The notes under the pieces are model-generated. The model had not been told where the DNA came from, made no database searches, and saw only the letters and a program-made list of their open reading frames with translations. A DNA stretch of 64,000 nucleotides from Pseudobutyrivibrio ruminis AD2017. GTDB taxonomy: Bacteria; Bacillota; Clostridia; Lachnospirales; Lachnospiraceae. The stretch is from NCBI RefSeq assembly GCF_000424305.1, contig NZ_AUJQ01000008.1, forward strand, positions 144,863 to 208,862, read 5' to 3'. Made by a program: the position numbers and the translations under genes. Position 1 is the first letter of the stretch. Every line of letters starts with the position of its first letter. Positions 37,472 through 46,984 of this stretch are shown piece by piece.

Positions 37472-37501
37472 AGGGCCATTTAGCCCACGCTAAACAGCCC
37501 T
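37472..37501. promoter_or_regulatory. Stem-loop in the aspS leader
   Basis: AGGGC-CA-TTTAGC, a CCAC loop, then GCTAAA-CA-GCCCT: eleven pairs around a symmetric CA/CA internal loop. There is no T tract on the aspS side, so a simple terminator is doubtful. It might be a leader element of aspS or a 3' end of the Fur-like transcript. Confidence 0.4.
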
Positions 37502-37517
37502 TTAATAATACACCTTT

Positions 37518-37982
37518 TTAATATGCAAGTCTAGATATCTTGTGAGACTTATCTAGTTTTCCAGTGGCTTTCATACCGGCCTCTAAAAGCTTTGTAAGCT
37601 CCTCTCTTCCGATGACTATTTTGGTGTCATCATCTAAGGTAACAACCACGTTTGTTTCGCAATTAGCACAGCTTCCGCCAGGACAGCCTTCATCGCAATC
37701 TGCATCCTCACATAGATTAGCACAGTTAGTGCAATCCACCTGATACATGTTTTTGCGATTGATTACGCCGATTTCCTCTAGGGTGTTAACCATGCGGTAT
37801 ACTGTGGCGCTACCTATATTCTTATCCTTTTTAACAGCTTCGCGATATATTTCCTTAACGCAGGATGGGTCACTGTTAAGTATGATATCCAAAATCGTAA
37901 GACGCTGCTTTGTAATTCGACAGCCAGATTCTCGCAGCTGCTGTATGATAATATCCCTCTGTTCTGTTTCCATTACATCCAT
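37518..37982 (-). CDS. Fur-family-like regulator with a cysteine-rich C-terminal half
   Basis: 154 residues. The N-terminal winged helix is recognisably Fur-like (RITKQRLTILDIIL, IGSATVYRMVNTLEEIGVI). Normal Fur proteins then have a dimerisation domain with His-rich metal sites. Here the segment at 84-108 has seven Cys (84, 87, 91, 96, 100, 105, 108) with gaps 2-3-4-3-4-2, followed by a short acidic and basic tail. Such spacing could hold zinc or an Fe-S cluster. The start has GAGG seven bases upstream. It lies downstream of the DtxR/MntR-type gene, with a terminator between, so metal homeostasis is a reasonable guess. Confidence 0.75.
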   Translation of the reverse strand: MDVMETEQRDIIIQQLRESGCRITKQRLTILDIILNSDPSCVKEIYREAVKKDKNIGSATVYRMVNTLEEIGVINRKNMYQVDCTNCANLCEDADCDEGCPGGSCANCETNVVVTLDDDTKIVIGREELTKLLEAGMKATGKLDKSHKISRLAY

Positions 37983-38003
37983 TTCACTACCTCTGCCTAC
38001 TCA

Positions 38004-38036
38004 GAAAAAAATCCCAGCCCCTAAGGGCTGGAAATC
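38004..38036 (-). terminator. Terminator of the DtxR/MntR-type gene
   Basis: On the minus strand, TTCCAGCCC and GGGCTGGGA form a stem followed by seven T residues, shortly after the stop at 38047. Confidence 0.88.
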
Positions 38037-38046
38037 ATAGTTAATG

Positions 38047-38427
38047 TTACTTTAAAATCTTGTCTTTAGCGTAATCTCTGACAGCCTTGAAGCTTTCCTT
38101 GCTGATTACGTGTTCAATACGACATGCATCCTCAGCTGCTATCTCCTCATCAACACCAAGCTTAACAAGAATTTCTGTAATAAGCTCGTGTCTTTCAAGA
38201 ATCATTTCAGCAATTGCCTTGCCTTCATCTGTAAGATATATGTATCCAGCATCTGTAACTGTAATGTGGTTCTTTTCCCTGAGGTTCTTCATTGCAATGC
38301 TGACTGATGACTTTTTGAAATTCAGTTCGTTGGCAATATCAACAGAACGGACAACTGGTAATCTTTTGCTAAGAATTAAAATAGTCTCTAAATAGTTTTC
38401 TGCTGATTCGTTAACAAATGTTCTCAA
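38047..38427 (-). CDS. DtxR/MntR-family metal-dependent transcriptional repressor
   Basis: 126 residues. The N-terminal winged helix (SAENYLETILILSKRLPVVRSVDIANEL) and the metal-binding and dimerisation helices (EMILERHELITEIL, EDACRIEHVIS) match the family, without the SH3-like third domain of DtxR. The Glu-x-x-His and Glu-x-x-His-type ligands suggest Mn2+ or Fe2+ sensing. A 6-bp inverted repeat at 38536-38553 upstream could be its operator. It is monocistronic, ended by its own terminator. Confidence 0.9.
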   Translation of the reverse strand: MRTFVNESAENYLETILILSKRLPVVRSVDIANELNFKKSSVSIAMKNLREKNHITVTDAGYIYLTDEGKAIAEMILERHELITEILVKLGVDEEIAAEDACRIEHVISKESFKAVRDYAKDKILK

Positions 38428-38535
38428 AACGTTTACCTCCTAATTATAAATGGATTAGAAATTTCAATTGCACACAACCCACTTATACTGAATAGGTTAT
38501 CACACTTCTTACTCTTGTGCAACTGTATAAACTAT

Positions 38536-38553
38536 AGTTAGTTTACCCTAACT
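38536..38553. promoter_or_regulatory. Candidate DtxR/MntR-type operator
   Basis: AGTTAG-6 bases-CTAACT, extendable to TAtAGTTAG/CTAACTgTA. The shape resembles DtxR-type boxes (TTAGGTTAG-type). It lies between the repressor gene and the plus-strand gene trio, so it could control either. Binding is inferred only. Confidence 0.45.
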
Positions 38554-38616
38554 GTAACCTTTTTTCAAGTATTCTAAATCAAATCTTAAACTTTTCTAAA
38601 ATAACTCTATAAACTG

Positions 38617-38645
38617 TTGACGATGACGTGATTTCCGTTTAAAGT
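38617..38645 (+). promoter_or_regulatory. Promoter of the J-domain gene trio
   Basis: TTGACG (38617-38622), 17 bases, TAAAGT (38640-38645), about 40 bp before the first start codon. The -10 box is imperfect. Confidence 0.55.
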
Positions 38646-38683
38646 GCAACTATGGTTTTTTAAAGCCGACACAGGAGGCCCAT

Positions 38684-39121
38684 ATGAACGATTTCAGATA
38701 TCGCTTGGCAAAATTTTTTAATGGACGTACAGGAGTGGATGCATTAGGACGCACATTTACATGGCTTGCGCTTATCCTTATGTTTCTTACTATGATTACC
38801 CACTCTAATATAGTTTATTTACTCGCCATGGCATGTTTAATCTATAGTATATGGCGAATGTTTTCCAAGAATTACCAAAAGCGCTACAATGAAAATGCTA
38901 TCTTCTTACAAAAGACAGCTGGTATTCGTAGTAAGCTTTCAGTATTACCATTTAAGATAAAAACTTTTTTCAACAAAACAAAAGCTGAATACAACCAGCG
39001 AAAGGTATATGCTATTTTCAAATGCCCTAGCTGCAAGCAAAAGCTTCGCGCTCCTAAAGGACGTGGAAAGATTCAGGTAACCTGTAGTAGATGTCATTCA
39101 GTATTCATTAAAAAGGTGTAA
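38684..39121 (+). CDS. Membrane protein with a C-terminal zinc ribbon
   Basis: 145 residues. Two hydrophobic helices (about 28-43 and 45-60) precede a basic linker and a ribbon, with FKCPSCKQKLRAP and VTCSRCHSVF providing two CxxC pairs for one zinc. The start ATG has GGAGG five bases upstream. It is the first of three plus-strand genes, with only 2 bp before the next. Its function is unknown; the layout suggests a membrane-bound partner of the following two proteins. Confidence 0.8.
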   Translation: MNDFRYRLAKFFNGRTGVDALGRTFTWLALILMFLTMITHSNIVYLLAMACLIYSIWRMFSKNYQKRYNENAIFLQKTAGIRSKLSVLPFKIKTFFNKTKAEYNQRKVYAIFKCPSCKQKLRAPKGRGKIQVTCSRCHSVFIKKV

Positions 39122-39123
39122 TC

Positions 39124-39975
39124 TTGTTTGGATATATTAACGCTGATATAAAACAACTATCAGAAGAAGACAAAAATAAATACAGACAGTTTTACTGCGG
39201 ACTATGTCATGCTCTTGGCAAGACAGCCGGCTTCAAGGGCCAGATGCTGCTTAATTACGATCTTTGTTTTTTAGCAATTCTTCTCCAAAGCCTCTATGAG
39301 CCAGAGCTTTCTGCAGACAAAACCTGGTGTGTTATCCACCCTTTCAAGAAAAAACCTTTCTTTGAAAGCGAAGCCATCTCCTACGCAGCTGACATGGATA
39401 TCATCCTGTCATACTACAGCCTGATGGATAACTACACTGATGATAACTCAAAGCTTGCCAAGGTCGCTGCAGACAGTCTTAAAAATAATTACAAGGTTAT
39501 TAAGGATAAATATCCTAGACAGGTAGCCGCAATTGAACAATATATTAAGAATCTTTCAGTGGCTGAGGCTGCTAATGAAACCAACATCGACAAGATTTCC
39601 AGCTACACAGGCGAAATGCTTGGCACTCTTATGAACTGGAAAGACGATGCCTGGGGTAAGACTCTTCACTGCATGGGATTTCACATGGGTAAATTCATTT
39701 ACATTTTGGATGCCTATGATGATTTAAAAAAAGACGAAAAGCATGGAAGCTTTAATCCACTGCTATTTTTGAGAAATGAATCGCCAAAGGAATTTGAGAC
39801 CTTCGTGAGAATTAACCTCACCTCTCTCATGGCAGAATGTGCCAAGGGCTTTGAGCGATTGCCTATAGTTGAAAATGCAGATATTCTTAGAAACATCATT
39901 TATTCCGGTGTTTGGACTAAATATGAATATCTTCAAATAAAAGATAAAAAATCCACTAACAAGGAGAAGCCTTGA
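39124..39975 (+). CDS. DUF5685-like helical protein
   Basis: 283 residues starting at TTG (39124), which has AAGGTG five bases before it. The N-terminus carries a CGLCHALG motif, and further Cys, His and Asp residues occur in helical segments, including [19 protein letters not shown]. That last motif has the acidic DAYDDxxxD pattern, somewhat like prenyl-synthase helices, though similarity may be superficial. I recall this type as DUF5685, found in Lachnospiraceae next to a J-domain gene as here. The stop overlaps the next start (TGATG). Function is unknown. Confidence 0.75.
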   Translation: MFGYINADIKQLSEEDKNKYRQFYCGLCHALGKTAGFKGQMLLNYDLCFLAILLQSLYEPELSADKTWCVIHPFKKKPFFESEAISYAADMDIILSYYSLMDNYTDDNSKLAKVAADSLKNNYKVIKDKYPRQVAAIEQYIKNLSVAEAANETNIDKISSYTGEMLGTLMNWKDDAWGKTLHCMGFHMGKFIYILDAYDDLKKDEKHGSFNPLLFLRNESPKEFETFVRINLTSLMAECAKGFERLPIVENADILRNIIYSGVWTKYEYLQIKDKKSTNKEKP

Positions 39976-40589
39976 TGATAGATCCTTACAGAGTTCTGGG
40001 CGTTGAAAGAGGCGCCTCAGACGAGGAAATCAAAAAAGCATATAGAAGCTTAAGCCGTAAATATCATCCTGATGCTAACATCAATAATCCTAACAAGGAA
40101 CAGGCTGAGGAACGATTCAAAGAAATCCAGGCTGCCTACAATCAGATTATGGATGAGCGTCAAAACGGCAGCTACTCTAACAGCTATTCTGGTGGATTTG
40201 GTTACGAAAATAACAGCTCTGGCGGCTACAACTTGCAAATGCAGGCTGCCGCTAATTACATTAACGCAAGACAGTTTGCTCAGGCTTTAAATGTACTTCA
40301 TTCCATCCCTGATAGCGGACGAAACGGACAGTGGTATTTCTTCGCTGCCGTTGCTTCACAGGGACTTGGCAATCTAAACGATGCCAGAGAATACATTTCT
40401 CGCGCTATCGCTTTAGAGCCTAGCAATTTTAGATACAGACAATTTCAGCAAAGCATTGACTTCGGTAGTAGTTGGTATAACACCACAGGTGCAGGCTACG
40501 GCTACACCAGACCTTATTCAGGGGTTACCAGATGGTGCGTAAGTATGATAATATTAAATCTGCTTTGCAATATATGTTGTTGCTTTTAA
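39975..40589 (+). CDS. J-domain protein with TPR-like tail
   Basis: 204 residues from ATG 39975 with AAGGAG upstream. The J-domain (about 1-65) has the HPD motif in [11 protein letters not shown], so it should stimulate an Hsp70. A Gly/Asn/Ser-rich linker is followed by two TPR-like helices (about 95-150), then a hydrophobic tail (about 187-204) ending in CNICCCF. The hydrophobic Cys-rich end could insert in or contact the membrane. It is a specialised J-protein rather than DnaJ itself, since it lacks the zinc-finger and substrate-binding domains. Confidence 0.85.
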   Translation: MIDPYRVLGVERGASDEEIKKAYRSLSRKYHPDANINNPNKEQAEERFKEIQAAYNQIMDERQNGSYSNSYSGGFGYENNSSGGYNLQMQAAANYINARQFAQALNVLHSIPDSGRNGQWYFFAAVASQGLGNLNDAREYISRAIALEPSNFRYRQFQQSIDFGSSWYNTTGAGYGYTRPYSGVTRWCVSMIILNLLCNICCCF

Positions 40590-40636
40590 GAGATTATTAC
40601 TAGGTCATTCGGACCGTTCATATATTTTCTCCCTTC

Positions 40637-40673
40637 AAAGAACCCGCGGGCTTCAGCCACCCGCGGGTTCTTT
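40637..40673. terminator. Bidirectional terminator between convergent genes
   Basis: AAAGAACCCGCGG and CCGCGGGTTCTTT form a very stable stem between the J-domain gene and the DUF4349-like gene. Confidence 0.92.
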
Positions 40674-40680
40674 ACTTTCC

Positions 40681-41613
40681 TTATTTATCTTGTACCTCTT
40701 TGTTTTTCTTTTCCTTTTTAATCTTTCTCTTTTTGTGAATCCTAATTATAACTACAACTACTATTGCTACTATAATAATGTATGGCAATAAATATATTAA
40801 ACCAATCACAAGATTCTGAAGGAATTCAATAAATCCTGTAAAGGAACCTGCAAATGCTTCTGCAAAACGATTCCATGCACTGTCTGCCTTTACCTCTGAA
40901 TAGGTAACAACTTCACTGATATCTACTGAAACTGTGCTGTAGTCTATCTTGTCATCATAGGTCTTTTTCTGTGCTGTGTAGCTTTCAATCTGATATTGAA
41001 CATCATTTATTCTGTCTTCTATTTCAAGAAGGTCTGTTACGTTATCAGCTTCTGCTTCCAGCTCCTGAAGACGCTCAAGCTTTGTATTTAAGCTCTTTAA
41101 TCTGGCCTGAACATCAACATAGCTTGATGTGATATCCTCAACATTTTCACTTTTAGATGTAAGGGAGCCTACATCTCCAACGCTGGACATAAAGTCCTGA
41201 TACTTGTCTGCTGGAATTCTGGCTTGCATGTTGGCACTGCGGCCGCCGTATTCTACGCTTCCGTAGGTAGAATTGCTTTCAAGATAACCACCATTTGCGG
41301 ATACAAGCTCTTTTACTCTGGCAACATCTTCGTCGAACTTCTTGGTTTCTAAGCTAATGTTTGAGTTATACACAAGCTTTCTTGAGGTATCATAGCCAGA
41401 TAAATCTACATCTTCCCCCTCTGCGCCCTCATCTGCAGTCATTTCGGTATCCACGTCGTAATCCTCTACTGCCGTCTCCTCAAAGCCAACAGCATCTTTT
41501 GCCATGAATGAATTAGATGCCTGCTTTAAAGAGCCTACACTAGAGCTGCCACCACAGGCTGTGGCAAAAGCCATGGTGCATACTGCGATTAACACTAATA
41601 ATCTTTTTTTCAT
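40681..41613 (-). CDS. DUF4349-like lipoprotein with coiled coil and membrane helix
   Basis: 310 residues. The lipobox is ATACGG with Cys20 (MKKRLLVLIAVCTMAFATAC), so it should be lipidated and anchored outside the cell. An acidic linker is followed by a beta-alpha segment (NSNISLETKKFDEDVARVKELV, split by NGGYLES) and a coiled coil (about 165-220). A C-terminal helix (about 265-290) and a Lys-rich tail follow. Domain order matches DUF4349. Function unknown; envelope-associated by topology. Confidence 0.85.
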   Translation of the reverse strand: MKKRLLVLIAVCTMAFATACGGSSSVGSLKQASNSFMAKDAVGFEETAVEDYDVDTEMTADEGAEGEDVDLSGYDTSRKLVYNSNISLETKKFDEDVARVKELVSANGGYLESNSTYGSVEYGGRSANMQARIPADKYQDFMSSVGDVGSLTSKSENVEDITSSYVDVQARLKSLNTKLERLQELEAEADNVTDLLEIEDRINDVQYQIESYTAQKKTYDDKIDYSTVSVDISEVVTYSEVKADSAWNRFAEAFAGSFTGFIEFLQNLVIGLIYLLPYIIIVAIVVVVIIRIHKKRKIKKEKKNKEVQDK

Positions 41614-41646
41614 AATAAAGCCTCACCTTCCTTACTAGTCAAAAAT

Positions 41647-42480
41647 CTATCTTAATATTTCATCAATAGTAGATACTGTACTAAAACTACCTGAGTGATT
41701 AGAAATAATTTCCTTCATAATTGGCAGTTCGAAATAACTGATGTAGCAAATCAAGGTATTGTTCTCCCCTGCTATGGCACCTCTGGAATCCATGATTGTG
41801 CAGGTCTTGTTGAGCCTCTTTTTAATGTCATCGATAATGTTATCAGGGTCCTGGGTGATAATGGTAACCTGCTTAATGGCTTCGAAATGGTCTGTGTAAT
41901 GATCGATAACAGTGGTAGCCACCACATAAACCAAAAGACTAAGCAATGCCGCTGTCATATCTATCGTGAAAAACACCGTGAAATAAACCAATGCATTGAA
42001 TGCAAGCAAAACGGGCGTCATGCTGTAATTTCGACCTGTTTTATCAGATAGGCGCTTAACAACTATGTTGGCTAATATCTCAGAACCATCTATGCATCCA
42101 CCATTTCGAAGGATAAGGGATAGGCCTGCCCCAAGGATTGCCCCGCCAAAAGCAACTGCAAGGAAATGCTCGGTGTTAAGCTCGAAGGGAATCTCCTCGA
42201 AAAAATGGATTCCCAAAGTGTAGGTCAAAGAACCTAATGTAGCTTTGATAGTGAAGCTTTTTCCAAGCACTACGTGTCCTGCAATTATAAAAGGTATAAA
42301 CACTAAAAATACAAGAGGCGCCAGTGAAAGCCCAGTAAGCTTACTGATAATGATGGCAACCCCTGCTGTTCCATAATCAATGGCGTCATTTGGCAATATA
42401 ATCAGTGCGACTGAAAAACTGGCCATTATGGCTCCAACTATAATAAATATGTACTGTAAAATCCCTTGAGTTTTCTTCAT
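41647..42480 (-). CDS. YitT family membrane protein
   Basis: 277 residues. Five or six membrane helices (1-175) are followed by a cytoplasmic DUF2179 domain (about 195-277). Family marks are GGCIDGSEILANIV and VIDHYTDHFEAIKQVTIIT. The family is widespread in Firmicutes with no proven substrate. A second member lies at 59867-60733. It stands alone here. Confidence 0.88.
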   Translation of the reverse strand: MKKTQGILQYIFIIVGAIMASFSVALIILPNDAIDYGTAGVAIIISKLTGLSLAPLVFLVFIPFIIAGHVVLGKSFTIKATLGSLTYTLGIHFFEEIPFELNTEHFLAVAFGGAILGAGLSLILRNGGCIDGSEILANIVVKRLSDKTGRNYSMTPVLLAFNALVYFTVFFTIDMTAALLSLLVYVVATTVIDHYTDHFEAIKQVTIITQDPDNIIDDIKKRLNKTCTIMDSRGAIAGENNTLICYISYFELPIMKEIISNHSGSFSTVSTIDEILR

Positions 42481-42632
42481 ATATACCTTTCTACTGTAAA
42501 TGTTCTGTAAAATCGATTCTTATAAAAATTATAACTAACAATTTTTCCCATATCAACAGATGTGTCTCACACTTATTGAAAAATATTCGCTAATTCAAGG
42601 GCTGAAACCGAAGTGTACTAATACAATCGAAC

Positions 42633-42663
42633 AAAAAAGCCCGGTAAATTTCTTTACCGGGCC
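42633..42663 (-). terminator. Terminator of the second chemoreceptor gene
   Basis: On the minus strand, GGCCCGGTAAA and TTTACCGGGC form a stem followed by six T residues. Confidence 0.9.
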
Positions 42664-42678
42664 AAGTGAATTCTTTAT

Positions 42679-44658
42679 TTATTTGAAGAACTGAATTTCT
42701 TCATGGAGGCTTACAGCAATTTCCTTAAGGTTTGCTGCAGCTTCAGCAAGTGTGCTAACTGTAGCAGAAAGCTCTTCAACTGATGCTCCTGTAGTCTCTG
42801 ATGCAGCTGCATTTTCCTCTGAAATAGCTGAAAGTGAATGCATAGCATTTGATACTGATGAATTAGAATCTACGCAAGTATCTGCTTCCTTGGAAATCTT
42901 TGCTACCGCTTGAACAGTAGTCTCGATATCTGCAAGCATTCCCTGTACAGATTCAAATGTAGAAGCAATTGCCTTTTGCTGTTCTACATTTCCTTCCATT
43001 ACAAGAGTTGCGGCCTTTACCGCCTGCTCTGCTTCCTGAAGTAAAGCATCCATCTCTGTACGGATTTCAGAAGCAAGAGTATCTGAATCATCTGCCAGCT
43101 GTCTGATTTCCTCAGCAACAACTGCGAAGCCCTTGCCCATCTCACCCGCTCTGGCTGCCTCAATTGAAGCATTAAGTGAAAGCAGGTTTGTCTGAGATGC
43201 GATTCCTGAAATACCCTCTACTCTTTCATTAATATTTGATACCGCATTCTGTGTTGAAGAAATTCGAGATGAAATCTCCTCAATCTTAACGGTCATATCG
43301 CTGCTTGAATGCTTCAAGCTATCAAGTGATGCTGTAGATGTCTCAGAAGCCATCTTCATTCTCTTAGCAAGCTCTGTCATCTCCACTGTTGAATCCTGTA
43401 CGCTTCCAACAGCTTCCGTAATTCGGCTTGTTCCCTCCGCTGCAGACTGGATATCATCTGCCTGCTGCACTGCACCACTGGCAATATTCTGAACTGAGTT
43501 TGCTACGGTCTCTGTAGTATCTGCAATCTGACTAGCCATATCTGACAAATCATCTGAAGATGTGGCAACATTTTCTGAGGAATTTTTGATTTGACCAACT
43601 ATATTAGAAAGTCTGTCAATCAATCCGTTGGTGTTGTTGACCATATCACCAAACTCATCAGTACGATCAGTATATTTATCTACTTTAATAAAGTATCCAT
43701 CTGATAACTGAGCAATTGTTTTGTTTACTTCCAAGATAGGTTTTGTAAATGCCAATGCCTGCATATATGCAAGGAATCCGGCTATTACAAGTAATATTAC
43801 ACCCAAAACTAATGTTGTAAGTGCTGATAAACGTGCAGATTTTGTAACCTCGGCAATCGAAATGGCATCACAAATTATGTAGCCTGTAATTGGCTCCTTA
43901 ACATAAGAAAGATATGTAGCCTTTCCACTTGCATTACTTTCATAAGTGCCATCGGTTGCATCAGATGTCATGTAAGGTGATGATGTAAAACTCATTGGCT
44001 CATCATCTGCCTTTATCTCATACTGAGCATGTGCTGCAAGAGTTCCCTGGTGGTCAACTAAAAATGCTTCCTCACCATCTTCACCAAGAATAGCTCTAAA
44101 CTGTTCCATATCGTAGCTTCGGTGTAAAACACCAATTACTGTAGAACCGTCATTTCCAAAAACTGGCACTGCAAGACAAAGGATTCTTGAATTGGTAGAC
44201 GCACTTACTACAACAGGAGATGCTGTTGTCTTTCCCGCCATAGCACCTTGCCAATAATCTCTTTCTGAAATGTCAGCCAAATTTCCACCATCACTTCGGA
44301 GTACCATCATACCCTGTGCATTGGAAAGAATAATGGCATTTCCATCACCAAAATAGTCATTTACAGCCTGCATCTGTCTAACAGCTGCCGGGCCATTTTC
44401 ACCTGTCTCCAAGAAACTAGTAATATTAGGTGATGTAGCTAAAGTATTAAGGGATAACTCCGTCTCGGCAAATATCTTATTAATCTCTCCCTCTAAGAAC
44501 CATGCCGACCAAGCAAGTGTATTCTTCGCTTCTGCTTTAGCACTAGATGTCGTTCTAACATAATTAATCGTAGTAGCGGCAATAAGTGGCAACGCTGCAA
44601 GTACCACCATTGTAATAATAAGCTTTGCCTTAACGCTGGAACTAATACCTTTTTTCAT
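42679..44658 (-). CDS. Methyl-accepting chemotaxis protein with a dCache-type sensor
   Basis: 659 residues from the ATG at 44656-44658 (GGAGGTTCCT upstream). Architecture is the same as the receptor at 31482-33557: a helix, an extracytoplasmic Cache-like sensor with [14 protein letters not shown] and [12 protein letters not shown], a helix, HAMP and a signalling domain. The tip is [20 protein letters not shown]. The signalling halves of the two receptors are nearly alike while the sensor halves differ, as expected for paralogues tuned to different ligands. Confidence 0.93.
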   Translation of the reverse strand: MKKGISSSVKAKLIITMVVLAALPLIAATTINYVRTTSSAKAEAKNTLAWSAWFLEGEINKIFAETELSLNTLATSPNITSFLETGENGPAAVRQMQAVNDYFGDGNAIILSNAQGMMVLRSDGGNLADISERDYWQGAMAGKTTASPVVVSASTNSRILCLAVPVFGNDGSTVIGVLHRSYDMEQFRAILGEDGEEAFLVDHQGTLAAHAQYEIKADDEPMSFTSSPYMTSDATDGTYESNASGKATYLSYVKEPITGYIICDAISIAEVTKSARLSALTTLVLGVILLVIAGFLAYMQALAFTKPILEVNKTIAQLSDGYFIKVDKYTDRTDEFGDMVNNTNGLIDRLSNIVGQIKNSSENVATSSDDLSDMASQIADTTETVANSVQNIASGAVQQADDIQSAAEGTSRITEAVGSVQDSTVEMTELAKRMKMASETSTASLDSLKHSSSDMTVKIEEISSRISSTQNAVSNINERVEGISGIASQTNLLSLNASIEAARAGEMGKGFAVVAEEIRQLADDSDTLASEIRTEMDALLQEAEQAVKAATLVMEGNVEQQKAIASTFESVQGMLADIETTVQAVAKISKEADTCVDSNSSVSNAMHSLSAISEENAAASETTGASVEELSATVSTLAEAAANLKEIAVSLHEEIQFFK

Positions 44659-44852
44659 AGGAACCTCCAAAAAAATACACTACCTACAGTTTCGAACTCT
44701 CCCTAGGATATACGGTAAAACCTAACTTAAATTCTAGCATGTTCTAAAATTGTAATAGTGTATTTTTTATGTAGATAAATCCTACATAATGTGAAACTTT
44801 AATCAGCTATAACTTCTTTATCATTGTAACATCCATAAAAATTATAAGTGTT

Positions 44853-46193
44853 TTATACATATGGAATAAAAAAATTCAAGTTAAATAAATTATCTTCTAT
44901 ATGATACTCCATTCTTCCTCCAAGCTTTTCAGCTAGTAATGACATCGATCTAAGACCGTATCCGTGATTCTTTTTATCTTCCTTCGAAGTCTCAGGGAAA
45001 CCATTTACAATATTTGGAAAATCCTCCTCCATGCAATAATTATCAAAATGAATAAAAACCATTTCATTATGTTTATATACATTTACATGGATTAATCTTT
45101 TGTCTACATCGTCAATCTTCTTCACCGCTTCTATAGCGTTGGCTATTGCATTTCCAAATAAAGAATATAGCTTGTTTGGTGAAATATAGTTTAACAAAGC
45201 CCCATCTACCATATGAACCAATCTTATATGTTCATATTCACATTGAAGACTTCTCTCACTCAATATCGTATCAAGTACACTATTACCTGTATTTACTTTA
45301 CAACTATATATAGCTATTGCATCCTCTAATTCCCTCAGGCTTTCGTCATCGTACTCGGTATTTCCCTCTCGTATTTCACGAATCTGATACTTTAAATCAT
45401 GGCACTTTATATTTACCAAATCTATATTTTCTTGCATCCTCTCATAAACCATTCTATCGGTATTCCATAATTCTTTTATCCTTGCAGCTTCTCGTTTTTC
45501 CTGCTGGCCCCATAACAGTGTGAAATGAATGGCAAGTGCCAATAAACAACATAAAATCCCTTGCACATAAATAACAATATATACTTTATTTGGAAGCCTG
45601 TTCTCTCCCAGGCCATGCACTAACACAGCATTTAACACCACATCTACAAGAACAATAACAAAAACCAGTAAAAGCTTAGTGTATCCACTACCAATATCGA
45701 AATCTTCCTCTCCATTTAGTAAATAAGACATAAAAATCCAAAGCATCCAATATACTAGGCAATAAATCAGCATATACACCAATACACTTATTAGATTAAT
45801 ATTTGTGAATCCCTCTTCGGAATATATATCACCATAATTAGAAAGCCCTGAAATTGTCGTTATGAAGTTGTATGTAGAGAAGGCAATATGCTGTGTAGTA
45901 TATGCTGTAATTCCACAAAATAATATATTGTAAATAGGTTCATCAAAACATAAATATGAACAACTCAACATCAGCGCAAACAACAACAAAAACATTAATA
46001 TAAATGAAATAGAATTACTAACTGGCAAATGTAATACTTCAGATATAGCAACTAGTATTACAACCGATACTGCAACTCTTTTTGCAAAGTGTGACCTTCT
46101 CTTTAGTTGTAACGACGAAATAGACATTGCAATAATCAGCTCTAATATAAAAATAACTCTATAATTAAATACTTGAATGAATATATTAGTCAT
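44853..46193 (-). CDS. GHKL-type sensor histidine kinase (AgrC/VirS-like)
   Basis: 446 residues from the ATG at 46191-46193, eight bases after GGAGG; an upstream TTG overlaps that site and is not used. Six or seven membrane helices (1-215) precede the phosphoacceptor region (IKCHDLKYQIREI) and the ATP-binding part with NAIANAIEAV and HGYGLRSMSLLAEK. This class senses peptides or membrane signals and pairs with LytTR regulators. It overlaps the regulator gene by 8 bp. No AgrD-like peptide or AgrB gene is beside it. Confidence 0.9.
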   Translation of the reverse strand: MTNIFIQVFNYRVIFILELIIAMSISSLQLKRRSHFAKRVAVSVVILVAISEVLHLPVSNSISFILMFLLLFALMLSCSYLCFDEPIYNILFCGITAYTTQHIAFSTYNFITTISGLSNYGDIYSEEGFTNINLISVLVYMLIYCLVYWMLWIFMSYLLNGEEDFDIGSGYTKLLLVFVIVLVDVVLNAVLVHGLGENRLPNKVYIVIYVQGILCCLLALAIHFTLLWGQQEKREAARIKELWNTDRMVYERMQENIDLVNIKCHDLKYQIREIREGNTEYDDESLRELEDAIAIYSCKVNTGNSVLDTILSERSLQCEYEHIRLVHMVDGALLNYISPNKLYSLFGNAIANAIEAVKKIDDVDKRLIHVNVYKHNEMVFIHFDNYCMEEDFPNIVNGFPETSKEDKKNHGYGLRSMSLLAEKLGGRMEYHIEDNLFNLNFFIPYV

Positions 46194-46896
46194 GAGTTTT
46201 TCCTCCAAAATAACGTGCTAGATTTGAACAAAACTCCTTCTTTTTTCTTCTAGATAATGGTAGGACTTCATTTGGCAATACAACTGAATCATTGTCTACA
46301 CCAATAACAGCATTCAAATTAACTGTGACGCCAGAATTAATCCTTGAAAACATTAGTTTTGGCAATTCAGTTTCTATAGTGGTCAAAGCACCCCAAGTCT
46401 CCACAACCCCATCCCTTGTATGAATAAAAAGCTTATGATTCTGCACCTCTATATATAGAATATCAGATACTTGTATTCGACTTGAACCAAGCTTATTATT
46501 AATAACAATGCTTACTTGCTTTTGACTCTCAGACCGCTTAAATACATTGTCTAACATATATGAAAAGTCATAATAAGCAACAGGCTTTAGTATGTAATCC
46601 ATTGCCTGTACCTTATAGCCTGCTATTGCATATTGGGACATCCCTGTTATAAAAACAAGCATAGTACTTTTATCTGAACGTCTAATTTTCTCTGCAACTT
46701 TCAACCCATCTATTTCAGGCATTTGTATATCCAAAATTACCAAATCAAACTGAGACCTATACTCTGCTAGAAATAATGTCGGTGAATAATAACATACTGG
46801 TCTTATATCACGATTTGTTTTTGCTATATATTTTTCAATATGCCTTTTCAGTAAATCTACTTCAGAAACATTATCATCAACAATTGCAATATACAT
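46186..46896 (-). CDS. LytTR-family response regulator
   Basis: 236 residues from the ATG at 46894-46896 (GAGG upstream). The receiver domain (about 1-120) has the phospho-Asp in DLVILDIQMPEIDG, a DDN acidic pair near the start and Lys in YILKPV. A LytTR DNA-binding domain follows (about 135-236, with YIEVQNHKLFIHTRDG and FSRINSGVTVNLNAV). It is paired with the overlapping GHKL kinase. Targets are unknown; the adjacent GH3 gene is a possibility. Confidence 0.92.
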   Translation of the reverse strand: MYIAIVDDNVSEVDLLKRHIEKYIAKTNRDIRPVCYYSPTLFLAEYRSQFDLVILDIQMPEIDGLKVAEKIRRSDKSTMLVFITGMSQYAIAGYKVQAMDYILKPVAYYDFSYMLDNVFKRSESQKQVSIVINNKLGSSRIQVSDILYIEVQNHKLFIHTRDGVVETWGALTTIETELPKLMFSRINSGVTVNLNAVIGVDNDSVVLPNEVLPLSRRKKKEFCSNLARYFGGKTHD

Positions 46897-46940
46897 TTTT
46901 CTGCAAACCTCATAATATCCTTCATTTATAAACGCCAAAT

Positions 46941-46967
46941 ACCGCTCCACCTATATGGTGGAACGGT
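46941..46967. other. Stem-loop between the GH3 gene and the response regulator
   Basis: ACCGCTCCACC and GGTGGAACGGT pair with one mismatch across a 5-base loop. There is no clear T tract on the minus side, so it may be a weak terminator or an mRNA processing hairpin. Confidence 0.4.
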
Positions 46968-46984
46968 CTAATAGAGAATGTTAT

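Noticed and set aside
44659..44852. AgrD-like signal peptide gene beside the GHKL kinase
   Set aside because: No short frame with a ribosome site and a peptide-like composition could be found on either strand of the gap.
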